Positions 29,786 through 39,531 of a stretch of DNA of 64,000 nucleotides are shown piece by piece. The DNA lies in assembly GCF_000739895.2 (NCBI RefSeq), contig NZ_BBJS01000046.1:1-64000 (forward strand), given 5' to 3'. The notes beneath the pieces were generated by a model. The model was not told the DNA's origin. It worked only from the letters and a program-made list of their open reading frames with translations, and did no database searches. The DNA comes from Sphingomonas paucimobilis NBRC 13935 (GTDB lineage: Bacteria; Pseudomonadota; Alphaproteobacteria; Sphingomonadales; Sphingomonadaceae). Position 1 is the stretch's first letter. Each line of letters opens with the position of its first letter. Position numbers and translations under genes: made by a program.

Positions 29786-30983
29786 GGCTGACTCCCAGGC
29801 GTGGCTGACGATCGTCGGGATCGGCGAGGACGGCTGGGATGGCCTGAGCACCCCCGCGCGTGCCGCGATCGAGGCCGCCGATAGCGTGATGGGCGCGCCG
29901 CGTCACCTGTCGCTGCTCCCCAAGACGGGCCGAGCCGAGCGACTCGTCTGGCCGGTGCCCTTTGCCGACGGGGTGCCGATGATGATCGAACGGCGGGGGG
30001 AGCGGGTGGTGATGCTCGCCTCGGGCGATCCCTTCTGGTTTGGGGCGGGGTCGGTGGTGACCCGTCATCTGGCGCCGGGGGAGTGGGTGGCCTATCCTGC
30101 GCCCTCTACCCTGTCGCTGGCGGCGGCGCGGCTGGGCTGGCCGGTCGAGACGATCCACAGCGTCGGGCTTCATGCGCGACCGCTGGAGACGTTGCGCCCG
30201 CATCTGGCACCCGGCCGCCGGATACTGGCGTTGATGCGCGACGGCGCTTCTGTGACGGGTCTGGCCGCATGGTTGTCCGAGCGGGGTTTCGGCGACAGTG
30301 CGCTGACCGTGCTGGAGGCTTTGGGCGGACCGCGCGAGCGTGTGCGACACGGCACGGCGGCGGCGCTCGACTGGACCGATATCGCGCATCCCGTCGCGGT
30401 GGCGATCGAGCCTGCCGGGGAGGGTCGTGTCCTGCCGAGCGTGAGCGGGCTGGACGATGACTGGTTCGCGCATGATGGACAGATCACCAAGCGCCCCGTC
30501 CGCGCATTGGCGCTGTCGGCACTGGCCCCGCGACCAGGCGAACTGCTCTGGGACATCGGCACCGGATCGGGCTCGGTCGCGATCGAATGGCTGCTCAGTG
30601 ATCCAACGACCCACGCCATCGGTTTTGAGCGTGACTCCGACCGTCTGGCGCGCGCCGCCGACAATGCCGCGCGGCTGGGCGTGGCGCGGCTGGAACTGGT
30701 CGAGGGCGATGCGGTGGCCGAACTCGCCGACCGACCGCTCCCCGATGCGGTGTTCGTCGGGGGAGGATTGTCGCGCGCCCTGGTCGAGGCACTGCGGACG
30801 CTTCCTCATTGTCGCCTGGTGGCGCATGCCGTGACGCTGGAGACCGAGGCGTTGCTGGCGGAATGCCATGCCCGATATGGGGGCGAGTTGCTGCGCATCG
30901 AACTCGCACGGGCCCGCCCCCTCGGCACCAAACGGGGGTGGAAGTCCAGCTATCCCATCGTGCAATGGCGGGTCGCATGGTGA
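29784..30983 (+). CDS. cobL: Precorrin-6Y C5,15-methyltransferase (decarboxylating) CobL
   Basis: A two-domain enzyme of 399 residues. The N-terminal CobE/CbiE-type methylase half starts WLTIVGIGEDGWDGL and includes MLASGDPFWFGAG. The C-terminal CbiT-type half (from about residue 225) carries the SAM loop LLWDIGTGSGSVAIEWL and also removes the acetate carboxyl. Both activities are fused, as usual in the aerobic pathway. Its ATG lies inside the palindrome CATG shared with cobK. It overlaps cobE by 7 bp. Confidence 0.95.
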   Translation: MADSQAWLTIVGIGEDGWDGLSTPARAAIEAADSVMGAPRHLSLLPKTGRAERLVWPVPFADGVPMMIERRGERVVMLASGDPFWFGAGSVVTRHLAPGEWVAYPAPSTLSLAAARLGWPVETIHSVGLHARPLETLRPHLAPGRRILALMRDGASVTGLAAWLSERGFGDSALTVLEALGGPRERVRHGTAAALDWTDIAHPVAVAIEPAGEGRVLPSVSGLDDDWFAHDGQITKRPVRALALSALAPRPGELLWDIGTGSGSVAIEWLLSDPTTHAIGFERDSDRLARAADNAARLGVARLELVEGDAVAELADRPLPDAVFVGGGLSRALVEALRTLPHCRLVAHAVTLETEALLAECHARYGGELLRIELARARPLGTKRGWKSSYPIVQWRVAW

Positions 30984-31327
30984 TCGCGGGTTTCGGATGC
31001 CGGGCGGGTGCGACGCGGGAATCGTTCCGCAGCGCGCTGGCGGCGGCGGGCGTCCGCCCCGACCGTCTGGCCGTGCCGGAGGATCGCGCGGCGGTCATCG
31101 CCGGCTTTGCCGAAGGAGAGGGATTATCCGTCCTGCCCATCGCGGCCGACCGCCTCTCGCGCATGGATACGCCGACCCGCTCCGACCTTAGTCTCATCCA
31201 TCGCGGCGTCGGCAGCGTCGCCGAAGCCGTCGCGCTTGCCGCCGCCGGCCCGGGCGCACGGATCATCGTGCCCCGCGTGATTTCCTCCGACCGCATGGCG
31301 ACCTGCGCCATTGCCCAAGGACAATAA
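30977..31327 (+). CDS. cobE: CobE (CbiG C-terminal domain protein)
   Basis: A small protein of 116 residues made only of the CbiG C-terminal domain: [17 protein letters not shown] at the start, [15 protein letters not shown] in the middle and [14 protein letters not shown] toward the end. In aerobic producers this stand-alone form is named CobE. It sits between cobL and cobM, as in other alphaproteobacteria; its exact biochemical role is not settled. The ATG overlaps the cobL stop. Confidence 0.88.
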   Translation: MVIAGFGCRAGATRESFRSALAAAGVRPDRLAVPEDRAAVIAGFAEGEGLSVLPIAADRLSRMDTPTRSDLSLIHRGVGSVAEAVALAAAGPGARIIVPRVISSDRMATCAIAQGQ

Positions 31328-31328
31328 G

Positions 31329-32093
31329 ATGACCGTTCATTTCATCGGAGCCGGCCCCGGCGCGCCCGATCTGCTGACCCTGCGCGGGCGCGATCTGATC
31401 GCCGCATGCCCGGTGTGCCTTTATGCTGGGTCGCTGGTGCCCGAGGCGGTGCTCGACCATTGCCCGCCCGGCGCGCGGATCGTGAACACCGCGCCGATGA
31501 CGCTGGATGAGATCATCGCCGAGATCGCCGACGCCCATGCCAAGGGGCAGGACGTGGCGCGGCTTCATTCGGGCGACCTGTCGGTCTGGTCGGCGATGGG
31601 CGAGCAGGTGCGGCGCTTGCGCGGCCTCGGCATCCCCGTCTCGGTGACGCCGGGCGTGCCGTCCTTTGCAGCCGCAGCGGCGGTACTGGAAAGCGAGCTG
31701 ACCCTGCCCGGCATCGCCCAGTCGGTGGTGCTGACCCGCACGCCCGGCCGCGCCAGCGCCATGCCCGAGGGGGAGTCGCTGACCGCCTTCGCCGCGACGG
31801 GGGCGACGCTGGCCATCCATCTGTCGATCCACAATCTGGCCAAGGTCGTCGTCGACCTGACCCCGCATTATGGCGCGGACTGTCCGGTCGCGATCGTCTG
31901 GCGCGCGAGCTGGCCCGAGCAGCGGATCGTCCGCGCGACCCTGTCCACCATCGAGGCGGCAGCTGCCGACGGGCCCGAGCGGACCGCGCTGATCCTGGTT
32001 GGCCGTGTCCTCGACCAGAGCGATTTCGCTGAAAGTCGCTTGTACGCCGAGGGCTATGACCGCCGCTATCGTCCCGGGAACACGATCGAATGA
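31329..32093 (+). CDS. cobM: Precorrin-4 C11-methyltransferase CobM
   Basis: A 254-residue tetrapyrrole methylase that methylates C11 of precorrin-4. It has the loop [16 protein letters not shown], a CobM/CbiF-type [11 protein letters not shown], the SAM-site [15 protein letters not shown] and [14 protein letters not shown] start at the ATG at 31329, one base after the cobE stop; an ATG 18 bp upstream overlaps cobE. Confidence 0.95.
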   Translation: MTVHFIGAGPGAPDLLTLRGRDLIAACPVCLYAGSLVPEAVLDHCPPGARIVNTAPMTLDEIIAEIADAHAKGQDVARLHSGDLSVWSAMGEQVRRLRGLGIPVSVTPGVPSFAAAAAVLESELTLPGIAQSVVLTRTPGRASAMPEGESLTAFAATGATLAIHLSIHNLAKVVVDLTPHYGADCPVAIVWRASWPEQRIVRATLSTIEAAAADGPERTALILVGRVLDQSDFAESRLYAEGYDRRYRPGNTIE

Positions 32094-33397
32094 CGCCAGG
32101 ATTGATGATCGCCGCGCCCGCTTCGGGCACCGGCAAGACGACGGTGATGCTGGGGCTGCTCCGTGCCTTTCGCGATGCGGGCGTGGGCGTACAGCCGTTC
32201 AAGAGCGGCCCCGACTATATCGACCCCGCCTTTCACCGCGCGGCGTGCGGGCGCGCGTCGTTCAACCTCGACGGCTGGGCGATGCCCGCCGCGCTGCTCG
32301 ATACGTTGGGGCGGCGCGGGGCGGACGCGGAGCTCGTGCTGGCGGAAGGCTCGATGGGGTTGTTCGACGGTGTCGCCCGGCCCGGCGCGACCGGCATGGG
32401 CAGCAGCGCGGAGACGGCCAAGCGCATGGGCTGGCCGGTGATCCTCGTCATCGACGTATCGGGACAGGCGCAGTCGGCGGCGGCGACCGCGCTGGGCTTT
32501 GCGCGCTACGACCCTGATTTGCGGGTGGCGGGCGTCATCCTCAACCGGGTGGCGAGCCCGCGTCACGAGCGGCTGGCCAAGCTCGGCTTCGAGGAGATCG
32601 GCCTGCCGGTGTTCGGCGCGCTGCCCCGGCGCGGCGACCTCGTTTTGCCCGAACGGCATCTGGGGCTGGTGCAGGCGGTGGAGCATCCCGAACTTGATCG
32701 GTTGATCGGTGACTATGCGGCCTTCCTGGCGGCGCATGTCGATCTGGAGGCGATCCGCGCGGCCGCCTATTCCAAGCCCCTAGCCATTGGCGATGCGATC
32801 CTGCCGCCACCCCCGGCACAGCGGATCGCGCTGGCGCAGGATGCGGCCTTCTCCTTCGTCTATCCGCATATGCTGGAGGGCTGGCGCGCTGCGGGGGCGG
32901 AGATATTGCCCTTTTCCCCGCTCGCCGACGAAGCGCCGGATGCGTCAACCGATCTGGTCTGGCTGCCCGGCGGCTATCCCGAACTTCATGCCGGACGGCT
33001 GGCGGCGGCGGAAACGTTCCGCACAGGGCTGGCCGACCATGCCCGGACCAAGCCGGTTCATGGCGAATGCGGTGGCTATATGGCGCTGGGCGAGGCGTTG
33101 GTCGATGCCGAGGGAGCCAGTCACCGCATGGCCGGATTGCTCGGCCTCGTGACCAGCTATGCCAAGCGCAAGATGCATCTGGGCTATCGCCGCGCGACGC
33201 TGCTCGGCGAGGTGGCGGGGATGCCCGAAGGTGCGGTGCTGGGCGGGCATGAGTTCCATTATTCGACCGTGCTCGAACAGCCCGATGCCCCGCTCGCGCA
33301 TGTCGTCGATGCGCAAGGCGAGGCCGTGCCCGAAACCGGGTCGCGACGCGGGCAGGTGACCGGCACCTTCTTCCATCTGGTGGCGCGCTGGTGGTGA
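32090..33397 (+). CDS. cobB: Cobyrinate/hydrogenobyrinate a,c-diamide synthase CobB
   Basis: A 435-residue glutamine- and ATP-dependent amidase for carboxylates a and c, making the substrate of the chelatase. The N-terminal ATPase has the P-loop [14 protein letters not shown] and [12 protein letters not shown]. The C-terminal class I glutamine amidotransferase domain has the nucleophile Cys in [14 protein letters not shown] (about residue 326) and the catalytic His in GHEFHYST. It overlaps cobM by 4 bp. Confidence 0.95.
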   Translation: MTPGLMIAAPASGTGKTTVMLGLLRAFRDAGVGVQPFKSGPDYIDPAFHRAACGRASFNLDGWAMPAALLDTLGRRGADAELVLAEGSMGLFDGVARPGATGMGSSAETAKRMGWPVILVIDVSGQAQSAAATALGFARYDPDLRVAGVILNRVASPRHERLAKLGFEEIGLPVFGALPRRGDLVLPERHLGLVQAVEHPELDRLIGDYAAFLAAHVDLEAIRAAAYSKPLAIGDAILPPPPAQRIALAQDAAFSFVYPHMLEGWRAAGAEILPFSPLADEAPDASTDLVWLPGGYPELHAGRLAAAETFRTGLADHARTKPVHGECGGYMALGEALVDAEGASHRMAGLLGLVTSYAKRKMHLGYRRATLLGEVAGMPEGAVLGGHEFHYSTVLEQPDAPLAHVVDAQGEAVPETGSRRGQVTGTFFHLVARWW

Positions 33398-34116
33398 GCG
33401 GGTTCGTTTCTCTTGTCGGTGCAGGGCCGGGCGATCCCGAGCTTTTGACGCTGAAGGCGGTGCGCTGCCTTGCCGAAGCCGATGTCGTATTGTTCGACGA
33501 CCTCGCCGCCGGGCCGATGCTGTCGCACGCACGATCTGACGCAGAGTTGGTCGCGGTCGGCAAGCGGGCCGGGCGCGCCTCGCCCAAACAGGCGGAGATC
33601 GACCGGCTGCTGGTCGATCATGCACTTAGCGGCAAGCGCGTCGTCCGGTTGAAGTCGGGCGACCCCGGCATCTTCGGGCGGCTGGAGGAAGAGATCGTTG
33701 CGCTAAAGGCGGCAGGCATTCCCTTCGAGATCGTCCCCGGCGTCAGCGCGGCGAGCGCGGCGGCGGCGGCGGCGGGCTTGCCCTTAACCCGACGGGCCGA
33801 GGCGCGCCGGGTGCAGTTCGTGACAGGGCATGACGTGACGGGGGCGCTACCCGCCGATCGCAACATGGCCGCCCTGGCCGATGCGGGCGCGACGACGGTG
33901 GTGTTCATGCCCAAGCGGACCTTTCCGGCGCTGGCCGAAGCCTTGGTCGCGCATGGTCTGTCGCCCGAAACGCCCGCGCTGATGGCCGAGCATGTCGGGT
34001 GTCCCGACCAGCGGCTGACCCGCTCGACCGTGGCGGGTCTTGCAGCGCAACTGGCGGAGGGGGTGTCGGACAAGGCGGCGCTGATCCTCTACGGCCCGTT
34101 GATGGAGGATCTGTGA
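33394..34116 (+). CDS. cobA: Uroporphyrinogen-III C-methyltransferase CobA
   Basis: A single-domain SUMT of 240 residues that methylates C2 and C7 of uroporphyrinogen III and commits it to corrin synthesis. Motifs are LVGAGPGDPELLTLKAV, VVRLKSGDPGIFGRLEEE, IVPGVSAASAAAAAAGLPLT and a C-terminal AEHVGCPDQRLTR. I prefer the GTG at 33394, whose GTGA overlaps the cobB stop; a GTG one codon upstream is possible. There is no CysG-type dehydrogenase domain, so this copy serves B12. Confidence 0.94.
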   Translation: MSGFVSLVGAGPGDPELLTLKAVRCLAEADVVLFDDLAAGPMLSHARSDAELVAVGKRAGRASPKQAEIDRLLVDHALSGKRVVRLKSGDPGIFGRLEEEIVALKAAGIPFEIVPGVSAASAAAAAAGLPLTRRAEARRVQFVTGHDVTGALPADRNMAALADAGATTVVFMPKRTFPALAEALVAHGLSPETPALMAEHVGCPDQRLTRSTVAGLAAQLAEGVSDKAALILYGPLMEDL

Positions 34117-34877
34117 TCCAACTCGATCTGATCGGCATCGGCACGGGCAATCCCGATCACCTGACCCGCGCCGCCGAGGCCGCGATGCGCTTGGCCGACC
34201 TGATCCTGCTGCCGCGCAAGGCGGACAAGGCCGAGTTGATCGACCTGCGCCGCGACATTTGCGCGCAGGTGTTGGCGGGCGCCGCAACGCAGGTGGTGGA
34301 GTTCGACCTGCCGGTTCGCGCGAGCGAAGGTGCATATCTCGATACCGTCGAGCATTGGCATGACGCGATTGCCGAATGCTGGGCGGCGGAGATCGCGCGT
34401 GTTCTGCCGGATGGCGGGCGTGTAGCGTTGCTGGTCTGGGGCGATCCCTCGCTTTACGACAGCACCATCCGCATCGCCCGGCGGCTGATCGCGGTGGAGC
34501 GCATTTCGGTGGTGCCGGGGATCACCAGCCTTCAGGCGCTGTGCGCGGCGCATGCGATTCCCTTCAATGCGGTCGGCGCGCCGGTGGTGGTCACGACCGG
34601 GCGACGACTGCGCGAGGGTGGCTGGCCGGACGGCGTGGACAGCGTCGCGGTGATGCTGGACGGTGGATGTGCGTTCACGACGCTGGACCAGCCCGATGCG
34701 GCCATCTGGTGGGGCGCCTATCTCGGTATGGCGCAGCAGGCGATCGAGGCCGGGCGATTGGCGGATGTCGCCGAGCGGATCGTCGCGCGCCGCGCCGAAC
34801 TGCGCCGCACGCATGGCTGGATCATGGATGTGTATCTGCTCCGGCGTGGTAGCGATCTGGTGGGGGAAGGGTTTTGA
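34113..34877 (+). CDS. cobF: Precorrin-6A synthase (deacetylating) CobF
   Basis: A 254-residue C1-methyltransferase that also expels the extruded acetyl group. It is specific to the aerobic pathway. Features are IGIGTGNPDHLTRAAEAA, the basic segment ILLPRKADKAELIDLRRDIC, VWGDPSLYDSTIRIA and VVPGITSLQAL. The GTG start overlaps the cobA stop. It is the last gene of the long rightward operon and is followed by a palindromic repeat that may end transcription. Confidence 0.94.
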   Translation: MIQLDLIGIGTGNPDHLTRAAEAAMRLADLILLPRKADKAELIDLRRDICAQVLAGAATQVVEFDLPVRASEGAYLDTVEHWHDAIAECWAAEIARVLPDGGRVALLVWGDPSLYDSTIRIARRLIAVERISVVPGITSLQALCAAHAIPFNAVGAPVVVTTGRRLREGGWPDGVDSVAVMLDGGCAFTTLDQPDAAIWWGAYLGMAQQAIEAGRLADVAERIVARRAELRRTHGWIMDVYLLRRGSDLVGEGF

Positions 34878-34892
34878 CGATGCCCCCCATGA

Positions 34893-35014
34893 TCTTCCTC
34901 CCCTGCAAGGGGAGGTGGCAGGCCGGAGGCCTGACGGAGGGGTGTAACCCTCTCGAAAGCGGGACACCCCTCCGACGCGCTACGCGCGCCACCTCCCCTA
35001 CAAGGGGAGGAATG
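34893..35014. repeat. Dispersed palindromic intergenic repeat between cobF and cobO
   Basis: An element of about 120 bp with terminal inverted arms TTCCTCCCCTGCAAGGGGAGG and CCTCCCCTACAAGGGGAGG AA, each of which is itself a hairpin. Internal arms GGAGGGGTGT and ACACCCCTCC also pair. It belongs to the family at 1-30 and 11961-12094. It fills the gap between two convergent genes, where it could act as a two-way terminator. Confidence 0.78.
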
Positions 35015-35017
35015 GGG

Positions 35018-35620
35018 TTAGAATTCGATGCCCTTCTGCGCCTTTACGCCCTGTTCGCGGAAGGGGTGCTTCACCTGCGTCATGTCGGTGACGAGGTCGG
35101 CTGCCTCGATCAATGCCTCGGGCGCGTTCCGCCCCGTGATGACGACATGGGTCATCGCGTCTTTGGTGCCGAGCACCTCCAATACCTCGTCGGCCGGCAG
35201 ATAGTCGTAACGCAGGACGATGTTCAGCTCGTCCGCGACGATCAAATCGTAGGAGGGATCGGCGATCATCCGCTTGACCTCGTCCCACGCGGTGCGCGCG
35301 GTGGCGATGTCGCGGCTGCGGTCCTGCGTATTCCAGGTAAAGCCTTCGCCCATGGCGTGGAAATCGACCTCGGGGAAACGCGCCAGCACCGCGGCCTCGC
35401 CGGTGGTCATCGCGCCCTTCACGAACTGGACCATGCCGACGCGCATCCCGTGCCCGACCGCGCGGATCACCATGCCCAGCGCGGCGGTCGTCTTGCCCTT
35501 GCCCTTGCCAGTATGGACGATGATCAGGCCCTTTTCGGCATCGCGCGCGGCGACCTTGCTATCCTGCGCGACCTTCTTCTTAGCCATGCGCTCGGTATGT
35601 TCGGCGTCGGTTCGCATCAT
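35018..35620 (-). CDS. cobO: Cob(I)yrinic acid a,c-diamide adenosyltransferase CobO
   Basis: A 200-residue corrinoid adenosyltransferase of the CobA/CobO/BtuR type that attaches the adenosyl group. The P-loop IVHTGKGKGKTTAALGM is at about residues 34-50, followed by VGMVQFVKGA, LIVADELNIVLRYDYL (Walker B) and the C-terminal DLVTDMTQVKHPFREQGVKA. The first of two adjacent ATG codons overlaps the cobU stop (ATGATG), behind AGGAGAG. Second gene of the cobU-cobO pair. Confidence 0.95.
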   Translation of the reverse strand: MMRTDAEHTERMAKKKVAQDSKVAARDAEKGLIIVHTGKGKGKTTAALGMVIRAVGHGMRVGMVQFVKGAMTTGEAAVLARFPEVDFHAMGEGFTWNTQDRSRDIATARTAWDEVKRMIADPSYDLIVADELNIVLRYDYLPADEVLEVLGTKDAMTHVVITGRNAPEALIEAADLVTDMTQVKHPFREQGVKAQKGIEF

Positions 35621-36141
35621 TTCTCTCCTGAAAGCCGCAAGGGGAGGCCCGCCACCACCAGATCGGTCGCATCGCACGTCTGCGCCAGTCGCTGGTTCAG
35701 CGTGCCCTGCGCATCGCGAAAGCGGCGGGCGAGCGCGTTGTCGGGGACGATGCCGAAGCCGACCTCGTTGCTGACCAACACGACCGGACCGGGCGCGTCC
35801 GTTATCGCAGCGGCCAGCGCATTGCCCGCCGTTGCAAGATCTTCTTCGGCAAGCAGCATATTGGTCAGCCACAGCGTCAGGCAGTCGACCAGCACCACCC
35901 GGTCGGCGCGGCTATGTTCGGCAATCGCCTCGGGCAGGGCCAGCGGCGCCTCCACCGTGGTCCAGCGCGCATCCCGATCCGCGACATGGCGCGCGATCCG
36001 CTCGCGCATCTCGTCGTCCCAGGCTTGCGCGGTCGCGATGAAGCAGCCTTGCGGCGTCATCGCCTCGGCCAGCGACTGCGCGTGGCGGCTCTTGCCCGAC
36101 CGGGCGCCGCCGAGCACGAGGATGGTGCGGGGCTTGCTCAT
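35617..36141 (-). CDS. cobU: Adenosylcobinamide kinase/guanylyltransferase CobU (CobP)
   Basis: A 174-residue bifunctional enzyme that phosphorylates adenosylcobinamide and adds GMP. N-terminal LVLGGARSGKSRHAQSLAE is the P-loop (the homologous guanylylation site His lies further in, within the IARHVADR region). RVVLVDCLTLWLTNML and VLVSNEVGFGIVPDN are strongly conserved. The gene is called cobP in P. denitrificans. It starts 27 bp from the divergent cobC. Confidence 0.94.
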   Translation of the reverse strand: MSKPRTILVLGGARSGKSRHAQSLAEAMTPQGCFIATAQAWDDEMRERIARHVADRDARWTTVEAPLALPEAIAEHSRADRVVLVDCLTLWLTNMLLAEEDLATAGNALAAAITDAPGPVVLVSNEVGFGIVPDNALARRFRDAQGTLNQRLAQTCDATDLVVAGLPLRLSGEK

Positions 36142-36168
36142 GCCAGCCCGCATCGCGGGAGCCGGCCG

Positions 36169-37158
36169 ATGACGCAAGCGGAAATGGCCGCGCTGACCCA
36201 TCATGGCGGCCGGATCGATGCCGCCAAGGCGCTGTTTCCGGAGGTGGCCGGGCCGTGGTTGGACCTGTCGACCGGGATCAATCCGGTGGCATGGTGCCCG
36301 TCAGAGGGGCTGGACGTCGATGCCGGACCTCTGCCCGACCGCAGTACGCTTGCCCGGTTGGAAACGCTGGCGGCGGTCCATTTCGGCGTCGAGGCCGAGC
36401 GGGTGGCGGCGGTGCCGGGCAGCGAGATGGCACTGCGCCTTCTCCCCCTGCTCGGTTTGGGCCAGCCGATCGTCGCGGTGCAGCCTAGCTACGGCACGCA
36501 TGGCGCGGTGGCGTCGGCGCGGATCGATCATTCCGCGCTCGACCCTTGGCAAGGGCAGGGAGGGAGCCTGTTGCTCGCCAATCCCAACAACCCCGATGGC
36601 CGCTATCATGCCCGCGAGACGCTGGAGCGACTGGCCGAGGTGCAAGCGGCGGCGGGCGGTTGGCTGATCCTCGACGAAGCCTTTGCCGATGCCATGCCTG
36701 ATCCCGGTTTCGAGGGGGGCGAGCGGGTCGTCCGATTGCGGTCCTTCGGCAAGTTCTTCGGGCTGGCGGGGGTGCGGCTGGGGTTCGTGATCGCCGCGCC
36801 GGCCATTCTGTCGCGCCTTCGCGATCTGCTGGGCGACTGGCCGGTATCGACTCATGCGATCGCCTGGGGGAGTGCCGCCTATGCCGATCGCCAATGGATC
36901 GCGACGACGCGTATCGCACTGGTCGAACGGGCCGCGGCACTGGATGCGGTGCTCGCGCGCCATGGCCTGATCGCGCAAGGCGCTTGCTCGCTGTTCCGCA
37001 TGGTCGAGACGCCCGAGGCGCCGGTGATCTTCGCCCGGCTGGCGGCGGTGGGTATCCTGGTCCGTCCCTTCGCCGACGCGCCCGAGCGGTTGCGCTTCGG
37101 CGTTCCGGCCGAGGCGACGGAGCTGAGCCGGTTGGACGAGGCGCTCCGTCATGATTGA
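36169..37158 (+). CDS. cobC: Threonine-phosphate decarboxylase CobC (CobD-type)
   Basis: A PLP enzyme of 329 residues, aminotransferase fold type I, that makes aminopropanol phosphate for the cobinamide side arm. The N-terminus has WLDLSTGINPVAW, the middle ANPNNPDGRYHAR and LILDEAFAD (PLP-contact Asp), and the Schiff-base Lys is in RLRSFGKFFGLAGVRLGF. GCGGGAG precedes the ATG. It overlaps the next gene by 8 bp. The nomenclature follows the P. denitrificans scheme. Confidence 0.92.
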   Translation: MTQAEMAALTHHGGRIDAAKALFPEVAGPWLDLSTGINPVAWCPSEGLDVDAGPLPDRSTLARLETLAAVHFGVEAERVAAVPGSEMALRLLPLLGLGQPIVAVQPSYGTHGAVASARIDHSALDPWQGQGGSLLLANPNNPDGRYHARETLERLAEVQAAAGGWLILDEAFADAMPDPGFEGGERVVRLRSFGKFFGLAGVRLGFVIAAPAILSRLRDLLGDWPVSTHAIAWGSAAYADRQWIATTRIALVERAAALDAVLARHGLIAQGACSLFRMVETPEAPVIFARLAAVGILVRPFADAPERLRFGVPAEATELSRLDEALRHD

Positions 37159-38089
37159 TCCCGTCGTACCTTTGGCCTTGGCGCTGGATGCCGTGATCGG
37201 CTGGCCGGACCGGCTCTATGGCTGGGTCGGGCATCCTGTCGGCGCCTTTGCCCGGTTCCTGAATCTGGCCGAGCGGTGGGGCAATCGGCCGCGCTATCCC
37301 GAGCCGTTGCGCCGGGTGCTGGGCATCGTCACCATTCTCCTACTGATCGCGTTGACCGGGGCGGCAACATGGTGGCTCGATCGGGAATCGCATCTGGTGT
37401 TCGGCCGCTGGGGCTGGATCGCGAGCGGAGTTCTGGCCTGGCCGGCCTTGGCGCAGCGCAGCCTTTACGTTCATGTCCGGCCCGTGGCGAATGCGCTGAT
37501 GCGGGGTGATCTGCCCGCCGCCCGCACGCTGGTGGCGCGCGTGGTGGGACGCGATACGGAGCGGCTCGATCAGGCCGGCGTCTCGCGGGCTGCGATCGAG
37601 ACGCTGGCCGAGAGCTTCTGCGACGGCATCGTCGCCCCGCTCTTCTGGCTGCTGCTGTTCGGGCTGCCGGGGATATGGGTCTATAAGGCGATCAACACCG
37701 CCGACAGCATGATCGGGCATAAGGAGCCGCGCTGGCACGCCTTTGGCTGGGCGGCGGCGCGGATCGATGACGGGGCGAACTGGATACCCGCGCGGATCGC
37801 AGGGGTGCTGGTGTGCGTGGCGGGGGCGAGTGGCTGGCGGGTGATGCGGCGTGATGCGCGGGTCCATGCCTCGCCCAATGCGGGCTGGCCCGAAGCGGCG
37901 ATAGCGGGCGCGCTGGGCGTCGCGCTGGCGGGGCCGGTCGCCTATGACGGCGTGACCCATATGAAGCCGTGGATCGGGCGTGAGGGGCGCGCGGCAGCCC
38001 CGAAGGACATCCTCACCGCGCTGCAAATCTATGCGCGCGCCTGCCTGCTGCTCTGGGTCATTGCGGGGGGTGTCGCATGGCTGGCGTGA
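37151..38089 (+). CDS. cobD: Adenosylcobinamide-phosphate synthase CobD (CbiB)
   Basis: A polytopic inner-membrane protein of 312 residues that joins cobyric acid to aminopropanol phosphate. It begins [24 protein letters not shown], the typical CbiB opening, and has the conserved [38 protein letters not shown] and [24 protein letters not shown] segment (here [18 protein letters not shown]). Four or five hydrophobic segments are visible. It follows cobC and overlaps cobQ by 13 bp. Confidence 0.94.
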   Translation: MIDPVVPLALALDAVIGWPDRLYGWVGHPVGAFARFLNLAERWGNRPRYPEPLRRVLGIVTILLLIALTGAATWWLDRESHLVFGRWGWIASGVLAWPALAQRSLYVHVRPVANALMRGDLPAARTLVARVVGRDTERLDQAGVSRAAIETLAESFCDGIVAPLFWLLLFGLPGIWVYKAINTADSMIGHKEPRWHAFGWAAARIDDGANWIPARIAGVLVCVAGASGWRVMRRDARVHASPNAGWPEAAIAGALGVALAGPVAYDGVTHMKPWIGREGRAAAPKDILTALQIYARACLLLWVIAGGVAWLA

Positions 38090-39531
38090 TGATTCAGGGC
38101 ACCGGCTCCGACGTCGGCAAGTCGGTGCTGGTCGCGGGGCTGTGTCGGGCCTTTGCCAATCGCGGGCTGCGCGTCCGCCCCTTCAAGCCGCAGAATATGA
38201 GCAACAACGCCGCCGCCACCCCTGATGGCGGCGAGATCGGGCGGGCGCAGGCAACCCAGGCGATGGCGGCGCGGGTCGAACCCCATGTCGATATGAACCC
38301 GGTGTTGCTGAAGCCCCAGGGCGATCGTACCTCGCAACTGATTGTGCGCGGGCAGGTGCGGGGGATGCTGCCGGCGGCGAAGTGGCGCGAAGGGCGGATC
38401 GGGCTGCTGCCCGAAGTGGTCGAATGCTATCGCCGATTGGAGGCGGAGTGCGACCTCGTGATCGTCGAGGGCGCAGGGTCGCCCGCCGAGGTGAATCTGC
38501 GCAGCGGCGACATCGCCAATATGGGCTTCGCGCGCGCGGCCGGCGTGCCGGTGGTGCTGGCGGGGGATATCGATCGCGGCGGCGTGATCGCCTCGCTCGT
38601 CGGCACCAAGGCGGTGATCGACCCCGAGGATGCGGCGATGATCCGGGGCTTTCTGGTCAACAAGTTTCGCGGCGATCCCGCGCTGTTCGCCGATGGCATG
38701 GCGATCATCGCGGCGCATACCGGCTGGCACTCGCTGGGGCTGATCCCGTGGCTGAGCGAGGCGCACCGCCTGCCGAGCGAGGATGCGGTGGCGCTGGAGC
38801 GTCCCGCCGCCGGGGCGGGTGGGCGGCTGGTCATTGCCTGCCCGATCACGCCGCGCATCGCCAATTTCGACGATCTCGATCCGCTAAGGCTCGAACCCCA
38901 GATCGACCTGGTCATGGTCCGCCCCGGCCAGCCAATCCCCGAGGCGGCGATGATCATATTGGCGGGATCCAAGGCGACGATCGCCGACCTCGCGTTCCTG
39001 CGCGCGCAGGGCTGGGAGATCGATATCGCCGCGCATCATCGGCGGGGCAAGCCGGTGCTGGGGCTGTGCGGCGGGTACCAGATGCTCGGTCGGAGCGTGG
39101 CGGATCCGGACGGGATCGAGGGCCCGGCGGGCAGCGTCCTAGGGCTGGGTCTCCTCGATGTCGAGACGGTGCTGACCGGGGAGAAGATGGTGCGGCCGGT
39201 GACGGGTGAGGCGCTGGGCGCGGGCTTTGCCGGCTATGAAATCCATCTCGGCCGGACCGAGGGGCCCGACACCGCACGCCCGGTCGGACATCTCGCCGAT
39301 GGCCGGGCGGAGGGGGCGATGAGCGCCGATGGGCTTGTCGCGGGCAGCTATATCCATGGCCTGTTGGGGCAGGCGGGGCAGCGAGCGGCATGGCTGGCGC
39401 GGATCGGTGTCGAAGGAAAGGGCCCCGATCATCATGTCGATGTCGACGCCGCACTCGACGCCATAGCCGCCGTGCTGGAGGCGCATGTCGATTGCGACGC
39501 GCTGCTGCGAATCGCTCAGGGCGCGAGATAG
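38077..39531 (+). CDS. cobQ: Cobyric acid synthase CobQ
   Basis: A 484-residue glutamine-dependent enzyme that amidates carboxylates b, d, e and g. The ATPase half starts [20 protein letters not shown] and [13 protein letters not shown]. The glutaminase half has the nucleophile Cys in [15 protein letters not shown] (about residue 333) and the His in GSYIHGLL. An ATG or GTG 9-12 bp further in is possible as the start. Its 3' end overlaps the opposing cobS by 16 bp. Confidence 0.95.
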   Translation: MAGVMIQGTGSDVGKSVLVAGLCRAFANRGLRVRPFKPQNMSNNAAATPDGGEIGRAQATQAMAARVEPHVDMNPVLLKPQGDRTSQLIVRGQVRGMLPAAKWREGRIGLLPEVVECYRRLEAECDLVIVEGAGSPAEVNLRSGDIANMGFARAAGVPVVLAGDIDRGGVIASLVGTKAVIDPEDAAMIRGFLVNKFRGDPALFADGMAIIAAHTGWHSLGLIPWLSEAHRLPSEDAVALERPAAGAGGRLVIACPITPRIANFDDLDPLRLEPQIDLVMVRPGQPIPEAAMIILAGSKATIADLAFLRAQGWEIDIAAHHRRGKPVLGLCGGYQMLGRSVADPDGIEGPAGSVLGLGLLDVETVLTGEKMVRPVTGEALGAGFAGYEIHLGRTEGPDTARPVGHLADGRAEGAMSADGLVAGSYIHGLLGQAGQRAAWLARIGVEGKGPDHHVDVDAALDAIAAVLEAHVDCDALLRIAQGAR

